Shown here: positions 24,705 to 34,900 of the stretch, in pieces
Position numbering within the stretch: the first letter of the stretch is position 1
Layout of the letters: every line of letters starts with the position of its first letter
IMG/VR virus record: IMGVR_UViG_3300007512_000043
Span: 1-57,433 of that record
Length of the DNA: 57,433 bases
Origin: a virus
Strand: one strand, 5' to 3'
Position numbers and translations under genes: made by a program
The notes under the pieces: generated by a model
What the model saw: the letters and a program-made list of their open reading frames with translations, nothing else
Told to the model about the DNA's origin: nothing
The model's database searches: none

Positions 24705-25400
24705 ATGCCTTACACTCCAGAAGAGTCCGAGTTGGTCAAATACCTAGACCCCCAAGGTATTGGAACTGACGAGCCGCTGACTGGCACTCGATTCAGGGAG
24801 CTCAAGCTCACGGGCTGGACAGACAGGGATGAGAGTGGGGTGACCCCGCCGCTTTGGAACATCGGTTATAAGTGGAACTTTTTTTGGCTTGGGAAGCACA
24901 TACATTACCCTACCTTTGAGTTCCAACAGCATGTCGTTGGGTTTATCCCAAACATTATAAGTCTTTGGTATATCATGGCCCTGCTGACGTTTGCCCTTCG
25001 TCGCCCGCTTGATAAAGACCAGTGGGAGATAATCAATAGCTGGTGGAAACACTACAGTTCTTCGCTTGGAATAGGGGACGAGGTCTCTGACAGATGGTAC
25101 TCATACTACGTCGGCCCCAAGTTTTATTCTCATGCCATATACTTTGACCCGTCTGCTGAATTGGACTCAGCCCCCACTATCCTGAGGCTGGGTGGCAACA
25201 TGAAAGCCAATGAGCTAGGAGCTATGGGTGGCGGCACGATTGAGGTTGTGAAGCCCAGAGAAATTCCCCTTTTCCCGCAGTGGGATGATAAGATAATCAA
25301 TCGTTTTCATAGGTCGGACGACCCGGAAATGCGTAGTTACACAAAAGCGCTGGATGATTGGTCTGCGTTGATGCACAACGCCATCAGCCGATTAGCCTAA
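24705..25400 (+). CDS. Hypothetical virion protein with hydrophobic helix
   Basis: This 231-residue protein starts right after the previous stop. It is Trp/Tyr-rich. A hydrophobic stretch (about 75-100, HVVGFIPNIISLWYIMALLT) could be buried or cross a membrane during infection. No motif recognised. It is the last gene before a promoter-like element at 25414. Phage proteins ejected early often have such a single amphipathic or hydrophobic helix, but this is only a possibility. Confidence 0.5.
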   Translation: MPYTPEESELVKYLDPQGIGTDEPLTGTRFRELKLTGWTDRDESGVTPPLWNIGYKWNFFWLGKHIHYPTFEFQQHVVGFIPNIISLWYIMALLTFALRRPLDKDQWEIINSWWKHYSSSLGIGDEVSDRWYSYYVGPKFYSHAIYFDPSAELDSAPTILRLGGNMKANELGAMGGGTIEVVKPREIPLFPQWDDKIINRFHRSDDPEMRSYTKALDDWSALMHNAISRLA

Positions 25401-25413
25401 GGGTGGGGCTGTG

Positions 25414-25422
25414 TGTTAAAAT
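25414..25422 (+). promoter_or_regulatory. Extended -10-like promoter before internal protein genes
   Basis: TG, one base, then TAAAAT lies in the 31-base gap before the ATG at 25432. The hexamer ends nine bases before the start codon, close to the spacing seen at 13021. The sequences between hexamer and ATG are also alike (GCCGCCGCT here, GCGGGCTGCT there). Confidence 0.45.
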
Positions 25423-25431
25423 GCCGCCGCT

Positions 25432-26520
25432 ATGGCTGTATATGACAGAAATACTAATTCAACAACACCGATTGTCTTTGCCGGGTCTTCAAACCCTAAC
25501 ATAGCCCACTGGTTCTCAACCGCGCCAGCTAGGGAGGCATTCTCAACCGCGCCAGCTAGGGAGAAGTGGAGTAAAAGGCGCACACAACCCACATTAAATC
25601 AGTTCGGGTCGCCTATGCTGCTAAACCAACTGGGAAATAATTTTCCCCTTGCTGGCTCACCTTCTTGGCAGCAGCAGGAGGGGACAAAGAATCCGTACCA
25701 AGTTCTTGAAACACCTCGGTCAACCGACCTCGCAGACAGGATAAGAAAAATCCTTGGTGCCTCCGACAAGCAGCAACAGAAGGCTGAGAAGGCGGTGGGT
25801 AAATATGAGAGCGCTTTGAATCGTGCCCCGGCTGGGGCGTTTGCAAAGCAGGAGAGCGATTACCTGTCCAGATTCTATGACTCACGGGCACAGCAAGAGC
25901 TTGAGGGAATGAGGGAGAGGCAGGCTGATGCCCTTCGGCAGGCGGGTGATCTGGCCCGTGGGAACCTAAGGCGCGATCTAAAGGCGTCTGGATTCAGGAG
26001 CGGGGCGGGGGGCTCAAGCAGGCTCGACCGTTTTGCACTAGACCGTAATATGGCCATAGAGGCTGACATTGCGAATCGCATGTCGGCGGCTGAGCGAGGG
26101 GATTATGACTACCTGAACAGGATGAGGGCGAGTGCCCTAGGGCAGCGTGGGAACATCTACGATAGGTTGGCATCAAGGGAGCTGTTGCCTATGCAGGCAA
26201 GAAACCAAATGCTCCAGAATCAGCTCGGATTTCTTGGCAATGTGGGGCAACAGGAGAGAGCCAACACTCTTTATCACCTAGCTGAAACTCCTGAATACAC
26301 CCAGAACAAGGAGTATCAAGCAATGCTGGCACAGCAGGGGCTTCAACCTGTGAGGGTTCCGGGAACTAATTACGGTTATGACATGAATCAAACCGAGCCA
26401 TTTGCAAGGTTTCCAAGGGCACCTTGGGTTGGTTATGGGGTTAACCCAGTGAACAACCTGTACGGCTATCAGTACAGTATGCCTCAATACAGCTACCCTA
26501 ACGTAATACGACAAGTCTAA
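25432..26520 (+). CDS. Internal virion protein (Ala/Arg/Gln-rich)
   Basis: This 362-residue protein is strongly helical, rich in Arg, Gln and Ala, with no enzyme motif. An N-terminal tandem duplication of nine residues (FSTAPAREA, FSTAPAREK) is encoded by the 27-base repeat at 25513-25563. The helical centre (about 110-260) and Pro/Tyr-rich C-terminus recall the small internal proteins ejected by podoviruses, and the next two genes are large proteins of the same style. Start directly after a promoter-like element, with no ribosome binding site visible in the nine-base leader. Confidence 0.5.
   Translation: MAVYDRNTNSTTPIVFAGSSNPNIAHWFSTAPAREAFSTAPAREKWSKRRTQPTLNQFGSPMLLNQLGNNFPLAGSPSWQQQEGTKNPYQVLETPRSTDLADRIRKILGASDKQQQKAEKAVGKYESALNRAPAGAFAKQESDYLSRFYDSRAQQELEGMRERQADALRQAGDLARGNLRRDLKASGFRSGAGGSSRLDRFALDRNMAIEADIANRMSAAERGDYDYLNRMRASALGQRGNIYDRLASRELLPMQARNQMLQNQLGFLGNVGQQERANTLYHLAETPEYTQNKEYQAMLAQQGLQPVRVPGTNYGYDMNQTEPFARFPRAPWVGYGVNPVNNLYGYQYSMPQYSYPNVIRQV
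25513..25563 (+). repeat. 27-base tandem duplication inside coding sequence
   Basis: Two copies of a 24-base identical segment (25513-25536 and 25540-25563) lie with a period of 27, in frame, giving FSTAPARE twice. The identity at every codon position shows a recent duplication. Confidence 0.85.
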
Positions 26521-28952
26521 TGCCTACAATATATGACAACTTAAGGCGCTCTGGTTACCAGAGGCCGTGGATGAAGAACTATAAGGACCCTTTGTCGGCT
26601 CCAAGATATGGTGAATCCACCGGCTTCATAGGGGGAGGCGGCACCTACCACGATTCTCCCGGCGGCAAGGGCTTCACAAATACAACGAAATACTTTTCTG
26701 ATTACGCGCCGGGCACAGCCTATTCCTCGTTCGAGGAGGCGCTGGCCGTGGGCAAGGAAGCCAGAACAAGACAGGAGTTGGAGGATTACAAGAGGTATGC
26801 AATGGCACTGGGGATTCCCATCAGTGATGAGGGGTACGCCCAGTACAGTAAAGAGCGAGGGGCTGAGAGAGGCCTTGAGATGACCGCTGCCCAGAAGAAC
26901 GCGGAGATAGCCCGGGATCAGGCCAACAGGAACAGGAAGTATATGTTCGATGTTCTTCAGGCTGACAGGGCCGCAAGACTGAAGGCGCGTGATCAGCAAA
27001 TAGCCATCCAGAGAGAGAGAGGTAAACAGGACAGATGGTACGGGGGTGGCAGCGGCGGCGGTGGTGGCAGCGGTTACAGCCGTGCAAACAGGTCCACAAC
27101 TCAAGCTGTTACGGCTGTTGGGTCAGGCGCATTTAATAACGCTACTGAGAAACAAGTCGTGGATTATCTCATAAGGGCTGGAGTAAATGAGCATCAACTA
27201 AATACAGGGATAGCCAACTGGAGAAACAAGCGTACATCCTTTCAAAGGGGCAACGAGAAGTATACAACTGGGTTTGAGTCCCCAGCTACACAGGGGAGGG
27301 AACTTGGCAAGCAGCAGGAGCAGGACATTAAAGACCTTGTTGAAAGGGGGAACCTCACCGGGTTGGCTGACTTGCCTGTTGATAATATACCGGAGGGCAG
27401 GCGTCCCCACATTGAGGCATACATTAAGGACCGCCGACAATCGACACTTAATAATCGCGAGAAGGCTAGGCAGATTAAGATTATGTGGGATCAAATGTTT
27501 GAAGACCACAAAGCAGAACAGGAGGAAAGAGAACCGGATAAGAAATTTAAACCCTCCCCAGCTATGCAGGAGCAGTACCGCGAATTCATTAATGAACACA
27601 AGGAATTCGTTCTTGGGGACTGGCAAAATCCGCACTTTACAACGAGGTTTAATGATGAATTTGTAGGGGAGGACTTCGAATCTGTTAACCCGTTCTCTAA
27701 GGTGGTCGAACCCGGTGACGAGCCGGTAACCTTGCCGCCTTTCGACTCGCCTAGGGCTGATTGGGAAGGTGAGCTTGAAGAGATTAGAGGTTACGAGAGG
27801 AAATATGGAAGTCAGTTAGGCCCTTTTTCTGATGAGAAGGCAATAGATTCATCCTCTCCGCATATGCCGGTTATTGCAGAGAAGTACCGCAAGTCTGGTA
27901 TTCCGCGCAGGCTTTGGCCAGCCCAAGTGAAGGAGTTTGAGGCTCAAAGAGGGAGGGAATGGGGGCTTAGGCAGAGGGCGGCAAAAGGTGGTATGGATTA
28001 TGAGTCGCCTGAATTTCAGGCAATGATAAAGGCAGAGGAGGAGCAGGCCGCACACGATCAATTCATGGCTGACTACTCTAGGAAGCTAAGAGCAACCCAA
28101 AGGGAAAGGGAGCTGGCAAAGCCTCCCCAGCCCCAAGGCGCTGACACTGACGATCCATTTAAGCTGGCACAGTATGAAGCCATACTTGCTCCACCTATGC
28201 AACGTGATCCAATTGAAGTCGGCCTTGAGAAAGAAGCATTGAGAATAGGGATGCAAGAGGACATAGCTGCTGGGGGTGGTGAGCTTCCTGAGTATAGAGG
28301 CTTTGATATGGTTGAGGAATGGGAGGATAGGATTCCTCCGGTCCCTGCCCCTGAAACGTCTGCCTACAGGCCAACGCCGGTACCACCAGATGAGCATATC
28401 CCCTACTACTTAGGGAGGAACACAGTCTTTGCTGACCCGACTGATCAGGGCCTAGTGCCCGCTTGGGGAGCACAGGTGGCTGGGCCTCACCTTGAGAATC
28501 CCAATTGGGAAGCCCTTAAAGCAGGCGTAGGCGGCCTTGCAGCCGCGCCGTTTGATTCAGTGAAGGGTCTATCTTATGGCGTGAACAAGGGGTTAATTAA
28601 CCCGCTTTTATCCTTTGCTGAGACAGCGACAGGGGAGCCCTTTTCAGATTACCACCTCGCGACCGAGGGTATATTTCAGGATAGGGCAGCTCCAGTTATG
28701 AACCCGACCGCGTACACCAAGGACGGAAGGAAACCTAGGATAACCACAGAGCTCTTCATGAATAAACTTCTGCCAATAGCAGAGAGACAGGCAATGGCTG
28801 CTCGCCGCGCCGCAGGGAGGTCTGACACTGACGGTGTAACAGATGAGTCCATTGCTAATCTTCTTGAGCAGTTTGAGATTGTTGATATGGATAAGTTTTA
28901 CGAAGCCCAAGGCCTTGGTGAGCCGCCGTATCATGTATGGCCCAAAGGATGA
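26520..28952 (+). CDS. Large internal virion protein
   Basis: This 810-residue protein is rich in Arg, Glu, Pro and Gln. Its start overlaps the previous stop. There are long helical segments (about 80-175) and a Gly/Ser hinge (GGGSGGGGGSGYSR near 175-190), then further helical and disordered regions with many Pro. No membrane helix or enzyme motif found. It sits between a smaller helical protein and the 4,414-residue protein, so the three are likely packaged together as an ejection set. The N-terminus (MPTIYDNLRRSGYQRPWMKN) and that of the giant protein are both short tyrosine-rich starts. Confidence 0.5.
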   Translation: MPTIYDNLRRSGYQRPWMKNYKDPLSAPRYGESTGFIGGGGTYHDSPGGKGFTNTTKYFSDYAPGTAYSSFEEALAVGKEARTRQELEDYKRYAMALGIPISDEGYAQYSKERGAERGLEMTAAQKNAEIARDQANRNRKYMFDVLQADRAARLKARDQQIAIQRERGKQDRWYGGGSGGGGGSGYSRANRSTTQAVTAVGSGAFNNATEKQVVDYLIRAGVNEHQLNTGIANWRNKRTSFQRGNEKYTTGFESPATQGRELGKQQEQDIKDLVERGNLTGLADLPVDNIPEGRRPHIEAYIKDRRQSTLNNREKARQIKIMWDQMFEDHKAEQEEREPDKKFKPSPAMQEQYREFINEHKEFVLGDWQNPHFTTRFNDEFVGEDFESVNPFSKVVEPGDEPVTLPPFDSPRADWEGELEEIRGYERKYGSQLGPFSDEKAIDSSSPHMPVIAEKYRKSGIPRRLWPAQVKEFEAQRGREWGLRQRAAKGGMDYESPEFQAMIKAEEEQAAHDQFMADYSRKLRATQRERELAKPPQPQGADTDDPFKLAQYEAILAPPMQRDPIEVGLEKEALRIGMQEDIAAGGGELPEYRGFDMVEEWEDRIPPVPAPETSAYRPTPVPPDEHIPYYLGRNTVFADPTDQGLVPAWGAQVAGPHLENPNWEALKAGVGGLAAAPFDSVKGLSYGVNKGLINPLLSFAETATGEPFSDYHLATEGIFQDRAAPVMNPTAYTKDGRKPRITTELFMNKLLPIAERQAMAARRAAGRSDTDGVTDESIANLLEQFEIVDMDKFYEAQGLGEPPYHVWPKG

Positions 28953-28960
28953 TTTAATAA

Positions 28961-31900
28961 ATGCCACAAGGTACATATCCTTCATTAAACTATGGCGGCC
29001 AACGCAGGAGACAGTCTGGCCCAAGGCCCCGTGTGTCAGGGGCATACATGCCCTTTACCAGCTATGAAGATTTTGACGCATACAGCAAGAAGCTATCTGA
29101 AGCACAACAAGCCTATAAGGATTACGAGGACTACTTAAAATCCATAGAGGATGAAAGGGAGCGCGAGAGGCAAAGGCGCAGGAAGATCATTGAGGACCCG
29201 GAGTACGCCAAGCTCTACTCTGAGAGGTACAGGGTAGGTCAGGAGAATCTAAAAGACACCCCGTCTAGGGTCGCAGCTCATCTGGAACAGGGCATTAAGT
29301 CCACCGGGGAATCTCTTTACAAGCAGTACACTGAAGCCTACGAGGCTTCAGCCTACCTGTTAGGAGCGGATTACGAACGCCTGAAAGAACTTAGGGAAGA
29401 GCGCAAGGCTGCTGAGCAGATGATGGAGGAGCAGAAGGCCGAGCGTCTCAAGGGTATACGCGGTGGGTCAGGTTCTGAGTTTGCATATGAAGCAGGTCAG
29501 GCGGCAGCACAAGAGGCCCCGTTCCTTGCTGCCTCAGCCGGAACAGGAAGAATTGTTTCTGGCACAGTAAAGAAGGGACTTGAGAAGAGCGCGGCAAAGA
29601 AGGCTGTTGCCGTAGAGGCTGCGCTTAAGGAGGCTCCAGTGAGTGCAGCAGGTAGGGCTTCAGCAATGGAAGCTCAAAGGGTTAGTGCTGCCGAGAGGAT
29701 TGCCAAGCTTACAGAGAAGACAAACAGGCAGGCGTCTGTTGCCACAATGGGCGCGATACACGGTGACAGGAAGTTTTCATCATCAAGTGCTGCAAATTAT
29801 GACATCATGTATCCTCAGGTGTATTCTGCGCTTGAGGCCCAGAATCGTGATGGGGAGTTCTCGCCAAAAGAACTGGCTAGAATGGCTGATGAGCAGACCC
29901 GTGAAATAGCAATTGCTCCCTCTCTTGCAGCAGGTGCTGCAACCACGGCGCTTGTTACAACATTTGGAGCCACTGGTGTTGAGTCACTGTTTGCAAACAC
30001 TGCATCTAGGATAACCGCTAGGAACGCAATCTCAACCCTTGGTAAGGGATTTGGGTTTGAGTTCACAGAGGAAGGTGCTGATCAGTTTATAGAGCAGGTT
30101 ATACAGAAGCACACACTAAGAGAGGACAGGCCTTGGGAAGATATAATAAGCGAAACGTGGCATGCCGCAACCATTGGCGGTGTTGTTGGCGTCAAGTACT
30201 CAGGCATTGGCTTGGTTGCTCGCGCACCCAAGGAGGTCGACCTGCGCTGGAGAGAGAGGCAGGGCAGGAAAGCACTGGAGAGGATTCAAAGTAGGGACTT
30301 CTTCATCAGCTACATCAAGGAGCAAAACCCTGAACTAAGCGATGAAGTCGTAAGGGAAAAGGCAAGGGAGCTGGCTGATGGGGTTGCTGACATCAAGGAG
30401 AGGGCGAGACTCAGGTCATCCGGTGCAACAGAAGAAGAGATTGAGGATCAGTCTGCAATAAATCAGTTAATTTCCGAAGACCAGCTTGACCAGCTTGAGA
30501 GCGAAGGTGTGGATGTTAGTGATGAGAGAACCAAGAACGTCGAGCTTAAGGTGTTTTATGACAGGGGTGTAACTGCTGCTCAAACGAATGAGAATGCAGA
30601 GGATATAATAGAGGAGATTGAGAGAGACTATGGAGCTGTTGCCGCCACTAAATTCGCAGAAGGGTTTAACCAAACTAAAGCCACGGACGAGCTATCAGAG
30701 CCTGAAGTTGGAGAGGAACAAGCGGAGCCTGAGACAGTACCGGCAGAGGAACCGACCGGGCCGGATATTGAGGCACCAGTTGATGTCGATGTTGAGGAAG
30801 AGAAGCCGGAGGTTCCGTTAGAAGGGGAAGAAAAACTTGAAGCTCTGGCCAAAGAATATTGGGAGGCGGGAGAAGCAGAGAGCTTTAAATCCGCCAGACC
30901 GATTATAAAGGAGTTCGATGAGCTGGCAGAGGAGCTGGGGTACGACCACATGGATCGCATCGTGGAAGAAGATAGCGTATTAGCTGAGATTTTTTACAAG
31001 CACGCCCCGGAACATCAGAAGCCAGCTCTAGAAGAGGCAGAGAAAGGGGCAGCACCAGCGCCCGAGCCTGCCCCTGAGCCTGTTGCGGAGCCTGAGCCTG
31101 CGCCCGAGCCCGCTCCTGAGCCAGAACCAACAGAAGCAGAAGCGGAGACTGCCGAAGCGCCGGGCACAGAACGAACAGACCTTACCGGGGTTAAGGAAGG
31201 CGACATTATTAATCTGTTTGACCCTAGAGGTCGCCCAGTGCCTCGCGAAGTTACGGCTATTAATGCGGATTCGACCACGGTGACAACAAAGGAACCCGGC
31301 AATCCAGATGATCCCGGCAGTTCCATATCAGATGAAGGTATATACAGCACAATATCTACTAAGTCAGAGGATTTCGAGATAGGTACAATTGAGGGCAGCC
31401 CTCCTGTTAGTTCCTTAACAGATGAAGAACTTCAACATGCACTTGGCAGGCAGCAGGAGATCATAGACTCCAAGAAAAAACACGGGCAGCCGTATGAGTG
31501 GGTTGCAAGAAACTACAATGCCATTAAATATGAGCAGAGGCGCAGGGCTGAAGAGCCCGAGACTGAAATAGGCATTGAGAGTCAGTTGTCCGAGTCCCCA
31601 TCCGACGAAGCTTTCTTTGGCCCTCCCGATCTTCGACAGCCCGGCCAACCAACTCCACCGGCAGAAGAAAAGCCACTGCCTGTAAACATGATTCCTTACA
31701 CGGAATCAAAGTACAATTCTAAGACACAGACGTTTGACAAGGTAAAGGGCGAGTCCGAGTATGTAAGCCTTAACGGTCGCTTCATAAAGCTGGTTGACGT
31801 AAACGGAATCAAGGTTCCGTTCTACCTGTCCACTGGCAGGGCAGGAAAGGAAAATGTACCAGAAGGTAAATGGTACCCCATCTTTGGTGTATCTACCGCA

Positions 31901-34900
31901 ACGGGCTGGCTTAATAAGGGTACTCAGTCACAGATTCTGGATTATTATGGCAGCCCAGCTCTCCGGGATGCAGCTAAAAAGCTGGACGATGAAGTCGGAG
32001 ACATAAGGGCAGCGGATGTCCCACGGCTGGCAAGCGGGATGACGAAGAGAAAGGGCAAGAAAGGATGGTCAGACCCTTCAACGCTTGAGGCTATAGAATT
32101 TATCAATAACGCCCTAGGGGTAACGGCCCTGAAAAGGGATGAGGCCCTGAAAAAGGATGATGATGGGGTTAAGGGAATAGACAAAAACATTAGGACAGTT
32201 CTGTCTGCCATCGAGGGTGAATCATCACCTACGGAAAGCAAGGGGCAGGTGGTTTTTAATGCACTCGCAGCGGCAGGTGACCTTATTAATCCAGAGCTGG
32301 TTGGGCGAGGCACACTTGAAGGTGAGGCTTTGTCGCTTGGCAGCATGCTTGAAGGCCGGGATGAGACGGAGCCCCCTCCCGGTTTCTCATATGACCGCAA
32401 CTTCAACTTGGTTCCGCTTAAGCCGGGCGAGAAGAGGGAGCCAGTAAGAATTGAGGTCAAACGCGAGAACCTTAAGATACCACCAAACAACTTGCTCATT
32501 ATCGGGTCGCATATCAAACGAACGACAGGCAGAGGAAGAGGGGGTGTTGAGTACCACAAGAGCATTGATGGTTTCCTTCCATCGGGTCACAAGGCAGAGG
32601 AAGTTCTACTTCCGTTCAGGTTTGCTGGGGAGAACAGGCCTATGGCCTTTATTAGGTACAACAAGGAGGGTGGAAAGATACAAGTTGGGTACTTTGTTAG
32701 GTCTGCCGGGCCTAGCCCATTTAGATTTAAGCCAACTCACACATTAAAAAACTCTGAGAGGTATGAGTACAGGACGCCCAACGGCACCCTGAAGGGGTTT
32801 AAGATTCCAACATCGCTGACAACGAGTAAGGCGATAGTAAACGAAAAGAACTGGGAGCGACTTCCAAGTAAGTACTCAGGGAAACTTGAGAGAGCAGAGG
32901 CAGCGGCAACACCTGACTCTCACCTCATACGCAGATTTATAGATCACATCTCCAGCCCGGTGCTTAAGCGCCAGCTAAACCTAATGTGGAACAACGGGTT
33001 GGACAGGTGGAAAAACCCACAAGGAAGCATAGACGAGGGCGTTATCCCGCCTATGCTCAGCTTGGAGGGGATTGCTGCAACAATACTTGTAGCCAACCAG
33101 TTTAAGAAGGGAACCGGGAGCAAGAGAGGGAAGTACGCGAGAACACTCATCTCGACAGGGAAGATGGAGGAGCTTGCCAACTCTTTTGAGAGCGCAATCA
33201 AAACCCTAAGGAACTCGGATTCGTACACAAAGACGGTTTTAAACGACAAGGGGACCCCAAAGAAAACAGTCAACGCCCTTCTCAGGAGGCACGACCTGCT
33301 ACTGAGGGCAACCAAGGGGCTTTCCCCGGGGCAGACTCAGGAATTGATCAGCAAATGGGAAGAGGAGCAGGTCAAGTCCACGGCAGAGTTTGATGTTAAG
33401 CAGTTTCTTAACGCAATGGAGATGGTTGCAGCCATCAACAAGACACACAAGGCAAGGGAACTAACCCTGAATGACATCATATTTGTTGATAAGGGTCAGG
33501 CTGATGAGTACTTCACTGGAGCCGTATTCACGCCTGACCAAAGGGGCCAAAGCCGGGCGTACCAAGTAGCCATAGGCAAGGCACCGCCACGGGTAAAGAA
33601 GATAGAAGATGTTACTGCTGAAGTTGTCTCCGACAGGGAAGTAAAGACAACTACTGTAGATGAAGATGGAGCCCTTAAAGATGAGGGTTATGCCAGAGCT
33701 TACGGGATTGAGATAACCGACTCCAACAGGATTCCGCTTAGCGTCTTGGTCAAGGGGCTCAAGGAGCTGATGCCCGATATAGACTTCAGCACTCAGGAGC
33801 TCCCAGACGGCACTGGCCGGGGCACCGAGAAGACAGAGGTTGAGAGAATAAAGTTTGACGTAGACCCAACGCAAAAGAAAAAGACTGGAACATCATTTAT
33901 GGATGTTACTGGTGGAAAAGGAGGGGCGAAGACTACAACCGCAAGAGCCAAGAGGGCCATCCCCGGTAGGGTAATCAAAAGAACACAGCTTAACCTTACA
34001 CCCCTGAACCCTGAAGCACTTACAGAGGAAAAACTTCTCACGGTAAGGGCTGCAATTAAATTTATAAGCAAGAAGGCATCCAGAATTAAGGACTTCCAGC
34101 CGTCAGCACGATGGACGGCAGCCAATAAGAAAAAGCTGAAGCTTGAGAGGCTGAAGGCAAAGAAGGACTTCAACGATAAGCTGAAGAAATTTTGGAACGC
34201 CAGCGAGGATGAGCTTGCCGACCTTGCGAAGAAGGAGGAGACACAGTTCTTTAAGGACATAGCCCGGTGGCTGCTTCAGCCTAACTCCAAGAAGGGGACA
34301 ACATGGGCGCAGTTCATTAAAAACAACAGCACGACAGATGCTGTTGGCGGCATAAAGAGGGGGCCTGACCTTACGAAAGCTGAAAAGGCTTACCTTAGCA
34401 GGGGCCTGACCATCAAGGAAACCAAGTTGCTGCAAGAGGAGGGAGGCTCTGAAGCTGATTGGGCAGGCATGCTTACGGCTGGCAAGATTCAGAGCTATGC
34501 AAGCGATCAATTAGCAGGCGTCCTGAAGGAAGGAGAGGAGAAACCGGAAGCAACACAAGGGTTCCTTCCGTTGACAACGCCAGACGCCGGGCCACCGGAT
34601 ATTGTAACAGAGGAAATTCACTTGGTGAAGGATCAGCTTAAGGACAGGGTTAAGAAGTTCAGGCTGGATGGCAGGCAGTTCTACATTATTGATACGACTG
34701 GCAAAGAGGACTTGGGCTTTTGGTATACGTTCAACGCAAAGGAGGCAACCAAGGAGGAGTTCGGCGGGTACGGCACAGGGGAAGACTGGGTTCAACTGCC
34801 GATGAGCGAGGTTAAGACAGAGCTGCAAGCAAAGAACAGGATTCTTGATCAGGTAAACAAGTCCAATGACAACCTCAGCGTTCTTGGAATGGCTGCGCTT

